NCBI RefSeq assembly: GCF_000620145.1
Contig: NZ_JHVM01000009.1
Coordinates: 62,001 to 126,000, forward strand
Source: Deefgea rivuli DSM 18356
Lineage (GTDB): Bacteria > Pseudomonadota > Gammaproteobacteria > Burkholderiales > Chitinibacteraceae
Length of the DNA: 64,000 nt
Direction: 5' to 3'
Below, in pieces: positions 10,943 through 18,931 of the stretch. The notes beneath the pieces are model-generated. The model was not told where the DNA came from and made no database searches. It was given only the letters and a program-made list of their open reading frames with translations. A program made the translations under genes and the position numbers. Positions within the stretch are counted from its first letter, which is position 1; every line of letters begins with the position of its first letter.

Positions 10943-12021
10943 TGGCATTGGAAGTCCAAGCTGCGCCGAGTTTAAATGAGTTTGCTGGAAAATCGGTTTT
11001 CCTGACTGGACATACCGGCTTTAAAGGTGGCTGGCTGGCTGCTTTGTTGCGGTATCTTGGTGCTAGCGTTCATGGTTATGCTTTAGCGTCAGATACCTAT
11101 AAAAATCTATTTGAAGTTGCTAAGGTTCAATCCTTACTGGCCTCGCATACGGTTGCCGATTTAGCGGATCCCGTTGCGATGCTTGCTGCGATGCAAGCCG
11201 CTCAACCTGAAATCGTATTTCATCTCGCCGCTCAATCCCTAGTGCGACGCAGCTATGTTGAGCCTGCACTGACTTGGCGAACTAATGTGCAGGGTACGGT
11301 TAATTTATTGGAGTGCGTTCGGCAATGCCCATCGGTGCGCGCCGTGGTGATTATCACCACCGATAAATGCTACGCAAATCAGGAATGGTGCTGGGGTTAT
11401 CGCGAAAATGACCGGCTTGGCGGACATGATCCCTATTCAGCCAGCAAAGCTGCTTGCGAGCTGGTCGTGGATAGTTACCGCAATTCGTTTTTTAAAGAGT
11501 CCGGCGTGCTGATTGCCAGTGCCCGAGCTGGTAATGTGATCGGCGGTGGCGATTGGGCTGCTGACCGGCTTATTCCTGATGCCGTGCGAGCGGTTGCTGC
11601 AGGGCGAGCACTTCAGATCCGTAACCCCACAGCTAGCCGTCCTTGGCAGCATGTACTCGCTCCTTTGCATGGCTATTTATTACTGGGGCAGGCTTTATTG
11701 CGCGGTCAGGTTAGCGCTGCAGGTGCTTTCAATTTTGGCCCGCCGCAGCAAGATAATTTAAGTGTTGGTGATGTGTTGCAACGTTTGCAAAGTTATTGGC
11801 CGCAGTTGGAGCTGGCGTTGTCAACACCTAGTGATCAACCCCATGAAGCCCAATTACTCTATTTGGATTCCAGCAAAGCACAGCATGAACTGGGTTGGCA
11901 GTCGCGGTGGAGTCTGGCGCAGAGCTTGGAGAATACTGCTGGGTGGTATCAGGCTGAGAGTCTTGATGGTGAAGGTATTCAGGGCTATACATTAGCCCAA
12001 ATAGAGGAGTATCTCTCTTAA
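10942..12021 (+). CDS. rfbG: CDP-glucose 4,6-dehydratase
   Basis: NAD-dependent short-chain dehydratase turning CDP-glucose into CDP-4-keto-6-deoxyglucose. The Rossmann motif is TGHTGFKGGWLA, a form characteristic of RfbG. The catalytic Tyr and Lys are in DPYSASKAACELV, and ITTDKCYANQEW precedes them. The start at the ATG overlapping the rfbF stop gives 359 aa, the usual length; an in-frame ATG at 10906 lies inside rfbF and is rejected. The stop overlaps the next start (TAATG). Confidence 0.95.
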   Translation: MALEVQAAPSLNEFAGKSVFLTGHTGFKGGWLAALLRYLGASVHGYALASDTYKNLFEVAKVQSLLASHTVADLADPVAMLAAMQAAQPEIVFHLAAQSLVRRSYVEPALTWRTNVQGTVNLLECVRQCPSVRAVVIITTDKCYANQEWCWGYRENDRLGGHDPYSASKAACELVVDSYRNSFFKESGVLIASARAGNVIGGGDWAADRLIPDAVRAVAAGRALQIRNPTASRPWQHVLAPLHGYLLLGQALLRGQVSAAGAFNFGPPQQDNLSVGDVLQRLQSYWPQLELALSTPSDQPHEAQLLYLDSSKAQHELGWQSRWSLAQSLENTAGWYQAESLDGEGIQGYTLAQIEEYLS

Positions 12022-13250
12022 TGAGTCATTGCCGATCTTGTGGTGCAACGCTAGGGCACTCCTTGGCTGATCTTGGCCTCTCGCCGATTTCCAATGCCTT
12101 TCTTCGTGAAGCCGATTTGCTGCGTGGTGAAATGTATTATCCGCTGCATGTGCAGGTATGTACGCAGTGCTGGTTGGCACAGCTAAATGATGTGTTGGAT
12201 GCCAATACTCATTTTCATGACGATTATGTCTATTTTTCATCTTACTCATCATCGTGGCTGGCACATGCCCGTCAATACGTCGAGAGTATGATTGAACGAT
12301 TTGAATTTGGCTCACGTAGTCAAGTCGTTGAAATTGCGAGTAATGATGGTTATTTACTGCAGTATTTTCAGCAGGCTGGTATTCCTTGTCTTGGTATCGA
12401 GCCGACTGCGAATACAGCAAGGGTAGCGATTAATCGGGGCATTGCCACCCATCAAGCCTTTTTTAATCTTGAAACGGCAACTGAATTAAGTGCTAAAGGC
12501 ATTAAGGCAGATTTGCTGCTCGGAAATAATGTATTGGCGCATGTCCCTGACTTGAATGGTTTTGTGGCTGCCATGCCATTGTTGCTGGCTAGTGAGGGGG
12601 TGATTACGCTGGAGTTTCCGCACTTACAGCAATTGATCGCCAATAAGCAGTTTGATACGATTTATCACGAGCATTATTCCTATTTATCATTAACAGCTTT
12701 GATCCCCGTTTTCGAACGGGCAGGGCTGCGGGTGTTTGATGTGCAGCAATTGCCAACTCATGGCGGTAGCTTGCGGATTTTTGCCTGCCATCAAAAAGCG
12801 ACGCATCTATTAAATAGAGCTGTGAATGAGGTTTTGTGTGCTGAGCATCAAGCAGGATTATTGGAGCTTCAAACATATACTGATTTTTCTGTACAGATGC
12901 AGCAAATCAAATATCAATTGATTACCTTTTTGATTGACGCTCGTCAGCAAGGTCAGCGGGTCGCCGCATATGGCGCGGCAGCTAAGGGCAATACTTTACT
13001 TAATTATTGCGGTATCAAGCCCGATTTACTAGCGTTTGTAGTAGATCGAAACCCCTCAAAACAAGGCCGTTTTTTGCCTGGTAGCCGTATTCCCGTTTAT
13101 GCGCCTGATGCCATTTTCGAGCAAAAACCCGATTATTTATTGATTCTACCTTGGAATATTCAGGATGAGATTATGACGGAAATGAGCGCAATTCGTGAAT
13201 GGGGTGGTCAATTTGTGTGTGCCATTCCAGAGGTGAAAATTCTGTCATGA
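12021..13250 (+). CDS. Nucleotide-sugar C-methyltransferase (SAM-dependent, TylC3/EvaC type)
   Basis: This 409-aa protein has the three-part layout of sugar C-methyltransferases. An N-terminal zinc motif (CRSCGATL... with CTQC about 45 residues on) is followed by a SAM-binding core with EIASNDGYLLQYF, GIEPTANTA and LEFPHLQQL, then YHEHYSYLS and a C-terminal domain with YGAAAKGNTLLNYCGI. The family methylates C-3 of 4-keto-6-deoxy sugars. Its place directly after rfbFG, overlapping by one base, suggests the product is a CDP-3-C-methyl-6-deoxyhexose; the exact sugar cannot be read from sequence. Confidence 0.85.
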   Translation: MSHCRSCGATLGHSLADLGLSPISNAFLREADLLRGEMYYPLHVQVCTQCWLAQLNDVLDANTHFHDDYVYFSSYSSSWLAHARQYVESMIERFEFGSRSQVVEIASNDGYLLQYFQQAGIPCLGIEPTANTARVAINRGIATHQAFFNLETATELSAKGIKADLLLGNNVLAHVPDLNGFVAAMPLLLASEGVITLEFPHLQQLIANKQFDTIYHEHYSYLSLTALIPVFERAGLRVFDVQQLPTHGGSLRIFACHQKATHLLNRAVNEVLCAEHQAGLLELQTYTDFSVQMQQIKYQLITFLIDARQQGQRVAAYGAAAKGNTLLNYCGIKPDLLAFVVDRNPSKQGRFLPGSRIPVYAPDAIFEQKPDYLLILPWNIQDEIMTEMSAIREWGGQFVCAIPEVKILS

Positions 13251-13795
13251 TTTTTCATCCTTTGCCGCTGTCGGGGGCTTTTTTAATAGAGCCAGAACCC
13301 ATTCGCGATCAACGCGGTTTTTTTGCCCGCACTGTTTGCCGTGAGGAGTTTGCGTTGCACGGACTCAACGCTGAATTTGTACAGCAAAGCCTTTCTTGGA
13401 ATGAGTATCGAGGTACTTTACGCGGGATGCATTATCAAAAAGCTCCGCATGAAGAAGAAAAATTGGTGACAGTGATTCGCGGTGCAATTTACGATGTAAT
13501 ACTTGATTTGCGTGCAGATTCATCGACTTTTGGCTGTTGGTATGGTGTGGAATTAAATGAGGAAAATAATAAACTGCTTTATATTCCTAAGGGCTTTGCA
13601 CACGGTTTTCAAACCTTGTGCGACAACACGAAGATTAGTTACCAAATGACGGAAAGATATCAGGCCGATTACGCCTGTGGGGTTTCATGTTTTGATCCTG
13701 AACTTGCGATTGCTTGGCCCATTCTAGATTTATTCGTAATGTCGAATTCGGATGAAAAGCTACCTCCTATTTCTAATATAAAGAAGGTTGAGTGA
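13247..13795 (+). CDS. dTDP-4-dehydrorhamnose 3,5-epimerase family protein
   Basis: An RfbC-type cupin epimerase of 182 aa acting on a 4-keto-6-deoxy sugar nucleotide. Recognisable segments are RDQRGFFARTVCREEF, the catalytic-histidine region TLRGMHYQ, VIRGAIYDVILDLR, and YIPKGFAHGFQTL. The ATG at 13247 overlaps the preceding stop by four bases (ATGA). In this CDP-sugar cluster it probably epimerises C-3 or C-5 after C-methylation, and is not necessarily the dTDP-rhamnose enzyme. The next gene overlaps by one base. Confidence 0.88.
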   Translation: MIFHPLPLSGAFLIEPEPIRDQRGFFARTVCREEFALHGLNAEFVQQSLSWNEYRGTLRGMHYQKAPHEEEKLVTVIRGAIYDVILDLRADSSTFGCWYGVELNEENNKLLYIPKGFAHGFQTLCDNTKISYQMTERYQADYACGVSCFDPELAIAWPILDLFVMSNSDEKLPPISNIKKVE

Positions 13796-14622
13796 TGGCT
13801 GGTATTGTTTTACTCACAGGCGCTACTGGATTTGTTGGTAAGCAAATATATAAATCCCTAGTACAGGATGGCATCAGGGTGAGGTTGGTTTTGCGGGGCG
13901 CTATATCAGATGAGTTTTTGGCAGAGCCATGTGTAGAATCGTGCATTATTACCAATGATATGTTTGCTGAGAGTCTTGAGTGGTGGGAGAGCGCATGTCA
14001 TGGGGTTGAAGCAATTATTCATGCTGCTTGGTATGTGGAGCCGGAAAAATATTTGGATTCTCCAAAAAACATTGATTGCCTGATTGGAACCTTGAATTTA
14101 GCAAGGGCTGCGGTGATGACGTCGGTTAAAAAATTTATTGGTATTGGCACATGTTTTGAGTATGACTTGAACCATAATTATTTATCTATAGATACGCCTG
14201 TGGCTCCTCGTTCGCTTTATGCTGGCACAAAAGTGGCTGCATTTTATGCCTTGAGGGAGTTGTTTAAAAATGCAAAAATTGATTTTGCATGGGCAAGACT
14301 TTTTTATCTATACGGCGAGGGTGAAAAAGAAAATAGATTTGTACCGTATTTGCATGATCGCCTTTCTGCAGGATTGCCGGTTGAGATGACTTCCGGCGTT
14401 CAAATTAGAGATTATTTGGATGTTAAAACGGCTAGCCGAATGATTGCAGATATTGCATGTAATAATAAAATTGGGCCGATGAATATTTGCTCGGGAGTGC
14501 CTGTTTCTATTAAAGATATGGCATGCAAGATTGCAGAAGAGTATGGTCGAAAAGATTTGCTGATGTTTGGTGCTAAATCACTTTCAAGCTCGGAGCCACT
14601 TTGTGTCGTTGGGGTTGTGTAA
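13795..14622 (+). CDS. NAD-dependent epimerase/dehydratase family protein (probable sugar-nucleotide 4-ketoreductase)
   Basis: A short-chain dehydrogenase/reductase of the extended type: Rossmann motif TGATGFVGKQIY at the N-terminus, AIIHAAWYVEPEKY, and catalytic YAGTKVAAFYALREL. In this operon it probably reduces C-4 of the CDP-keto sugar to finish the synthesis. At 275 aa it is about 25 residues shorter than usual. It stops right after EPLCVVGVV, where relatives continue with a conserved Arg/Leu segment. The neighbouring frame across this point reads LCNRSAKLKQESGF, which looks like that missing tail, so the C-terminus may have been lost by frameshift (see findings). The start is the ATG overlapping the previous stop. 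Confidence 0.85.
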   Translation: MAGIVLLTGATGFVGKQIYKSLVQDGIRVRLVLRGAISDEFLAEPCVESCIITNDMFAESLEWWESACHGVEAIIHAAWYVEPEKYLDSPKNIDCLIGTLNLARAAVMTSVKKFIGIGTCFEYDLNHNYLSIDTPVAPRSLYAGTKVAAFYALRELFKNAKIDFAWARLFYLYGEGEKENRFVPYLHDRLSAGLPVEMTSGVQIRDYLDVKTASRMIADIACNNKIGPMNICSGVPVSIKDMACKIAEEYGRKDLLMFGAKSLSSSEPLCVVGVV

Positions 14623-14635
14623 TAGGAGTGCTAAA

Positions 14636-15697
14636 TTGAAACAAGAGAGTGGTTTCAGGGTTTTATATACACAAAATGATTTTCCGGTTTTGCAAAATAA
14701 ACTGTATTTTTCTCGTGCTGATGCAATAGCGTGTCCAAGGGGTGATATTCAACTGGTTGAAGATTTAAAAACTGGGCTTATTTACAATAAAAAATTTAAT
14801 GATGAACTTGTGATTTATGATCAGAGTTACCAAAATGAACAAGGCCATAGCTTAGTATTTAAAGCTCATCTTGAGCAAGTGCTTGGATTGATCAGTCAAT
14901 ATATGAGTGGCAAGCGTTTGGTCGAAGTTGGTTGTGGTAAAGGGATGTTCGTCGAATTATTACAATTCAATGGCTTTGATGTTTGTGGTTTAGATCCCGC
15001 TTATGAAGGGTCGAATTCAAAAATTGATCGCGAATACTTCACGTCCGAGTTGGGGCGCCAATTTGATGGTGTGATTTTGAGGCATGTACTCGAGCATGTG
15101 GAAAATCCTTTTGAATTCTTGAATAAACTAAACCGTGCTAATCGGTCATCGGGTTTAATTTATATTGAAGTTCCAAGCTTTGAGTGGATCTGTGAAAAGC
15201 GAGCTTGGTTTGACATATTTTATGAACATGTTAATTATTTCAGACTGACTGATTTTTATAGAATGTTTGAGAGAGTAGTTGCTGCTGGGTATTTGTTTGG
15301 CGGGCAATATATGTATGTTATTGCCAATTTAAACTCCTTGCGCGAACCGATTTTTGATTCGGAAGATTCGATTGATTTTCCTGTGAATTTTGATACGTCG
15401 CTGAGAAGTGAGGCTGTAGCCTCGTCTAGTGTTGTCTGGGGTGCTAGCTCAAAAGGCGTGATATTTTCTTTGTTGAGAGAGAGGATTGGATTTCCTGTTG
15501 GAATAATAATTGATATTAATCCGGAGAAACAAGGTAAATTTATTCCAGTTACAGGTTTATGTGTGAAGTCTCCTGTGGATGCGTTGGGGAATATGAAGAA
15601 TGGTGAATCTATATGTGTAATGAATTGTAATTATTTCGACGAGATAAAAAGAATGTCGGGTGCTAAGTATAACTATATTAGGATTGAAAATGACTGA
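14636..15697 (+). CDS. Class I SAM-dependent methyltransferase, sugar cluster
   Basis: A methyltransferase of about 353 aa: VLQNKLYFS near the N-terminus, SAM motif I RLVEVGCGKGMFVELL, LRHVLEHVENPFEFL, IYIEVPSFEW, and a C-terminal VVWGASSKGVIFSLL. The family usually has a zinc-binding CxxC near the N-terminus and another before (L/I)IYN; here the second position reads LVEDLKTGLIYN and both cysteine pairs are absent. I chose TTG at 14636, which has AGGAG seven bases upstream. An ATG at 14567 in the same frame would overlap the previous gene by 56 bases. Base composition here is more AT-rich than the flanking core genes, as expected for transferred polysaccharide genes. The substrate is unknown. 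Confidence 0.8.
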   Translation: MKQESGFRVLYTQNDFPVLQNKLYFSRADAIACPRGDIQLVEDLKTGLIYNKKFNDELVIYDQSYQNEQGHSLVFKAHLEQVLGLISQYMSGKRLVEVGCGKGMFVELLQFNGFDVCGLDPAYEGSNSKIDREYFTSELGRQFDGVILRHVLEHVENPFEFLNKLNRANRSSGLIYIEVPSFEWICEKRAWFDIFYEHVNYFRLTDFYRMFERVVAAGYLFGGQYMYVIANLNSLREPIFDSEDSIDFPVNFDTSLRSEAVASSSVVWGASSKGVIFSLLRERIGFPVGIIIDINPEKQGKFIPVTGLCVKSPVDALGNMKNGESICVMNCNYFDEIKRMSGAKYNYIRIEND

Positions 15698-16457
15698 ATT
15701 TGAAAAAGAAGTTGAAATTCGCCTTGCGAAGCAAGCTCAGAATGAGCCAATTAAAGACTTAGCTTCTTCATTTATGTCTGCTTCGTTGGCGCAGAAATAT
15801 TCCTATAACTTTTTTTGGCAAGGTAGGCCGATTATTCAATATCCACAAGATATTTTTGCAATGCAAGAGTTAATATGGAGTGTTAAGCCAGATTTGATTG
15901 TTGAAACTGGAATCGCACATGGTGGCTCGATTATTTTTAGTGCATCAATGCTTGCTTTGTTGGATATGTATGAAGCTATAGAGGGCGGGTATGATTTGAA
16001 TGTTTCAAAGCCAAAGAGAAAAGTGCTGGCTGTTGATATAGATATTAAGGAACACAATAGAAAAGCAATTTCAGAGCACCCGCTTGCTAACCGAATCACA
16101 ATGATTCAAGGTTCTAGTGTGGATCCCGAGGTGGTTAAAGCAGCCCGTGAGCTTTCGCAAGGGAAAAAGGTTTTGGTTGTTTTAGATTCCAATCATACAT
16201 TTGAACATGTCTATCAGGAGTTGCAGGCTTATGCACCCTTGGTTTCGATAGGCAGTTATTGTATTGTCATGGATACAATCGTTAATGATGTGAGTGATGC
16301 GATGTATCTAGATCGCCCGTGGAGTCAGAATAACAACCCTAAACAAGCCGCGCATAAATGGCTGAGCGAAAATTCAAATTTTGTAGTGGATAAAGATATT
16401 GAGAGTAAAATTTTGCTGACTGTTGCGCCGGATGGTTATTTGAAAAGAATCAAATGA
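15690..16457 (+). CDS. CmcI/cephalosporin-hydroxylase family protein, probable sugar O-methyltransferase
   Basis: A 255-aa member of the CmcI-like family (cephalosporin hydroxylase/rhamnosyl O-methyltransferase). PDLIVETGIAHGGSIIFSA forms SAM motif I, VLAVDIDIKEHNR follows, then VLVVLDSNHTFEHVYQEL with metal-ligand-like acidic and histidine residues, and GSYCIVMDTIVND. Related proteins O-methylate deoxysugars, which fits the cluster. The ATG at 15690 has AGGA upstream and overlaps the previous gene by 8 bases; in-frame codons further upstream lie inside the previous gene. It is the last gene of the operon before a convergent inverted repeat. Confidence 0.85.
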   Translation: MTEFEKEVEIRLAKQAQNEPIKDLASSFMSASLAQKYSYNFFWQGRPIIQYPQDIFAMQELIWSVKPDLIVETGIAHGGSIIFSASMLALLDMYEAIEGGYDLNVSKPKRKVLAVDIDIKEHNRKAISEHPLANRITMIQGSSVDPEVVKAARELSQGKKVLVVLDSNHTFEHVYQELQAYAPLVSIGSYCIVMDTIVNDVSDAMYLDRPWSQNNNPKQAAHKWLSENSNFVVDKDIESKILLTVAPDGYLKRIK

Positions 16458-16465
16458 TTTTGAGT

Positions 16466-16508
16466 GCCGTATTAGCAGTCTATTTTTTTAATGTTCTGCT
16501 AGTACGGC
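16466..16508. terminator. Inverted repeat between convergent operons
   Basis: GCCGTATTAGCAG (16466-16478) pairs with CTGCTAGTACGGC (16496-16508) with one G-T wobble, with a 17-base T-rich loop. It is the only structure between the convergent CmcI-type and GT41 genes, so it probably ends transcription in both directions, although no T run follows the stem. Confidence 0.55.
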
Positions 16509-16521
16509 GCCAATCACGAAT

Positions 16522-18726
16522 TTAAATAATGATTTCCCCTGCATTTATTCTTTTTTCTAGCATCTGCAAAATTTGTTGTGCAGCCTGCTGTTCGTCCTTT
16601 GCAATCAGCATTTCGGCGAGCCGCAAATAATAATGCCCGCGTTTTGGTGCCGCATCCACGGCACAGCTCATGTAGCTGATTGCCATCTCATAACCATTGG
16701 AAAAATCGGCCTCGGCCAGCGCTGCCAGTGCATCTGCCTGTTGCGGGATAGACTCTAGTGCCATGGCGCCCATTCGATAGACCGCATCCCAGGCTTTATT
16801 TTCGACTGCGGATTGCAATTTTTGTAAATGTTCAGTTAACGGAATGTGGTTGCCGGGGCTAATAAACACTCGCTCGCCTGCCAGCTCGAATTCGGGGGGG
16901 GGCGGAGTAACTGCCCCTTGTTTTTCACACCAGTTAATCCAGGCCTGGCGAATGGCATTGTCAAAATAAATGCTAAAGAGGCGCTCGTCCATGATGGGGC
17001 TTTTTTCTATATGCTCTCGTAACGACATCCGTCTTTGATTGAGTGCGCCGATATCGCTCGCTAGTAGCACCGCTTTTCTCACGTAATCATCGCCATCGTT
17101 GGCTATCCAGTCGCTAAGACCTGCCGCGGTCAGCCAACTGGTTGACATTCGACTGCGAAATTTTTCGCCAACCATGGAAATCATTGGCACTCCCATCCAA
17201 AGCGTGTCGCAGGTTGTCGTTCCGCCAGTTAGTGGGAAAGGGTCGAGTGCAATGTCGATTTCGTGGTAAATCAAATATTGCTTACCGTAATCTCGCTCTA
17301 GTAGATGTAATTGCTCGGGGCGGATTCCCGCTGCTGTGCACTTGTCAATAAAGGCGGCTTTGACTTCCTTATGTGCTATTCCTGCCGCCTCGATCAATAG
17401 CCTTGAATTGGGGACTGCATTCAGGATTTGCCCCCATAATCTGAGTGGGCCGAGCCCCATTTTTGCAAAGTTATTGCATGAGCCAAAAGTAATAAAGCCA
17501 TTGTTCAGTGCTGGCGTGGGTTGAACTTGATATTCGGGCCAGTAACGCTGAATTGGGCGGCGCAAGCAGGGGCGATACACGCAAAATGGCGCGGGTAAAA
17601 AGTATAATGTTTCGCTGTAATCACCATCTTGGGCATTGGCGTCGGTGATTTCGTCGGTGAGGCGTATATCAATATTACTCAGCCCCGTGGTGCCGGGGTA
17701 ACCCAGCCAAGTCACTTGAACTGGCGCTGGTTTTTTACCCATCACTTCCAAGCCATTACCTGCGGTATGCCCAGCGAAATCAATGAGAATATCGATTTGA
17801 TCTCTGCGGATATTTTGTTCTAATTGGTCGATGCTGAGTGCCGCAACGGTGCCGTAATGATCGAAATAGCGGATGAGTCGCAGGGTGGTCGCATCACCTT
17901 CTGCCAAGGTGTGGTAGGCGTAGATCTCATACTGGCTTCTATCTAGCCTAGCTAGTACTGGCTCCAGAAAATAGCTGACAGCATGGCTGCTGATATCGGC
18001 GCCAATAAAGGCTATTTTCAATCTGCGCCATGGATCGATTGTATTCGTGTGGGGCTTGATTTTTTCAGTCGGTAGGTCAAAGGAGCTGGAGTAGCGTTTG
18101 CTGGTAGTGGTGATTTCATCGACGCTGCATTGCTCGTCATACAGCATGGCCAGCAGTAGATTATTGTGAACGAGCGCGGCGTTTGGGTGTTGTTCTGCCA
18201 GTTTTTGGTATTGCACCACCGCTTCGTGTGGTCTGCCCGTATCCAGGTAGTAGGTAGCAAGATTAAGCTGGGCTGAGAGATTGTTAGGCTCGACTTGCAG
18301 TGCTTTCTCAATTGCATAATGTACTTCGTCAAAGCGCAGCAGGGATCGGGCGCAATTGCTGAGTGAAATCCAGACATTACTATTGGTGAATTCTAATTCA
18401 CTGGCGCGTTTGGCGTAATCATAAGCTTGCTGTGGATGGCTTAGTTTTGCATGCACGACGCTGAGATTGTGCAGTAAGTTGGCGTTGTCAGGATGGGTGT
18501 TTAAGCTGGTCTGAAAAAGCTCGATTGCTTCGCGAAAGTGCCCCTGATCGTCGAGGATAGATCCTAGGTTGATGCAGGCGTATTCGTCATCGGGCTGGGT
18601 GAGCAGGATTTTCTGGCATAGCATCATCATCGGGCCATTATCACCCGCGATTTTGCGTTGTTGTGCATATTGTTGGAGCTGGTTTAAATCGGGTGGGGCT
18701 GGAGGGTCTTTGTGTTTGCGCTTCAT
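16522..18726 (-). CDS. TPR-containing GT41 glycosyltransferase (SPINDLY/O-GlcNAc transferase-like)
   Basis: The N-terminal ~200 residues are tetratricopeptide repeats (for example ACINLGSILDDQGHFREAIELF, LLHNLSVVHAKLSHPQQAYDYA). The GT41 catalytic region (about 235-600) contains IDILIDFAGHTAGNGL, VQVTWLGYPGTTGLSNIDI, FITFGSCNNFAKMG and the nucleotide-binding ALDPFPLTGGTTTCDTLWMG. Bacterial relatives transfer GlcNAc, glucose or other sugars to Ser/Thr of proteins in the cytoplasm. Being divergent from fliC and next to a sugar-nucleotide operon, it is a strong candidate flagellin glycosyltransferase. The C-terminal ~130 residues look like further TPR helices. Target and donor are inferred, not shown. 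Confidence 0.88.
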   Translation of the reverse strand: MKRKHKDPPAPPDLNQLQQYAQQRKIAGDNGPMMMLCQKILLTQPDDEYACINLGSILDDQGHFREAIELFQTSLNTHPDNANLLHNLSVVHAKLSHPQQAYDYAKRASELEFTNSNVWISLSNCARSLLRFDEVHYAIEKALQVEPNNLSAQLNLATYYLDTGRPHEAVVQYQKLAEQHPNAALVHNNLLLAMLYDEQCSVDEITTTSKRYSSSFDLPTEKIKPHTNTIDPWRRLKIAFIGADISSHAVSYFLEPVLARLDRSQYEIYAYHTLAEGDATTLRLIRYFDHYGTVAALSIDQLEQNIRRDQIDILIDFAGHTAGNGLEVMGKKPAPVQVTWLGYPGTTGLSNIDIRLTDEITDANAQDGDYSETLYFLPAPFCVYRPCLRRPIQRYWPEYQVQPTPALNNGFITFGSCNNFAKMGLGPLRLWGQILNAVPNSRLLIEAAGIAHKEVKAAFIDKCTAAGIRPEQLHLLERDYGKQYLIYHEIDIALDPFPLTGGTTTCDTLWMGVPMISMVGEKFRSRMSTSWLTAAGLSDWIANDGDDYVRKAVLLASDIGALNQRRMSLREHIEKSPIMDERLFSIYFDNAIRQAWINWCEKQGAVTPPPPEFELAGERVFISPGNHIPLTEHLQKLQSAVENKAWDAVYRMGAMALESIPQQADALAALAEADFSNGYEMAISYMSCAVDAAPKRGHYYLRLAEMLIAKDEQQAAQQILQMLEKRINAGEIII

Positions 18727-18838
18727 TGCGGCATACCTTGTAAGTGATGGATGTGTGAAATCATGCCTGAATTAGCTTTAACTAAAAAGCGGATCAAGGC
18801 TGCCGCGACATAAAATTTAAAAATCATGCAACAATTTC

Positions 18839-18865
18839 TAAAGTTCTGACTTATCGCGCCGAAAA
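18839..18865 (+). promoter_or_regulatory. Sigma-28 (FliA) promoter of flagellin
   Basis: TAAAGTTC, 11 bases, GCCGAAAA. This fits the flagellar sigma-28 consensus TAAAGTTT-N11-GCCGATAA with two mismatches and exact spacing. It lies 66 bases upstream of fliC, and AGGAGA at 18920 serves as the ribosome-binding site. Confidence 0.88.
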
Positions 18866-18931
18866 TGATTTTGTAGGCGGCGCTTTTGGTGCGATCGCTG
18901 AAGTAAAACTCAATCTTTCAGGAGAAGCATC

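Noticed and set aside
16466-16508. Stem-loop between convergent operons as a family member
   Set aside because: Similar size, but the ends are GCCGTA/TACGGC and not GGGTAT/ATACC.
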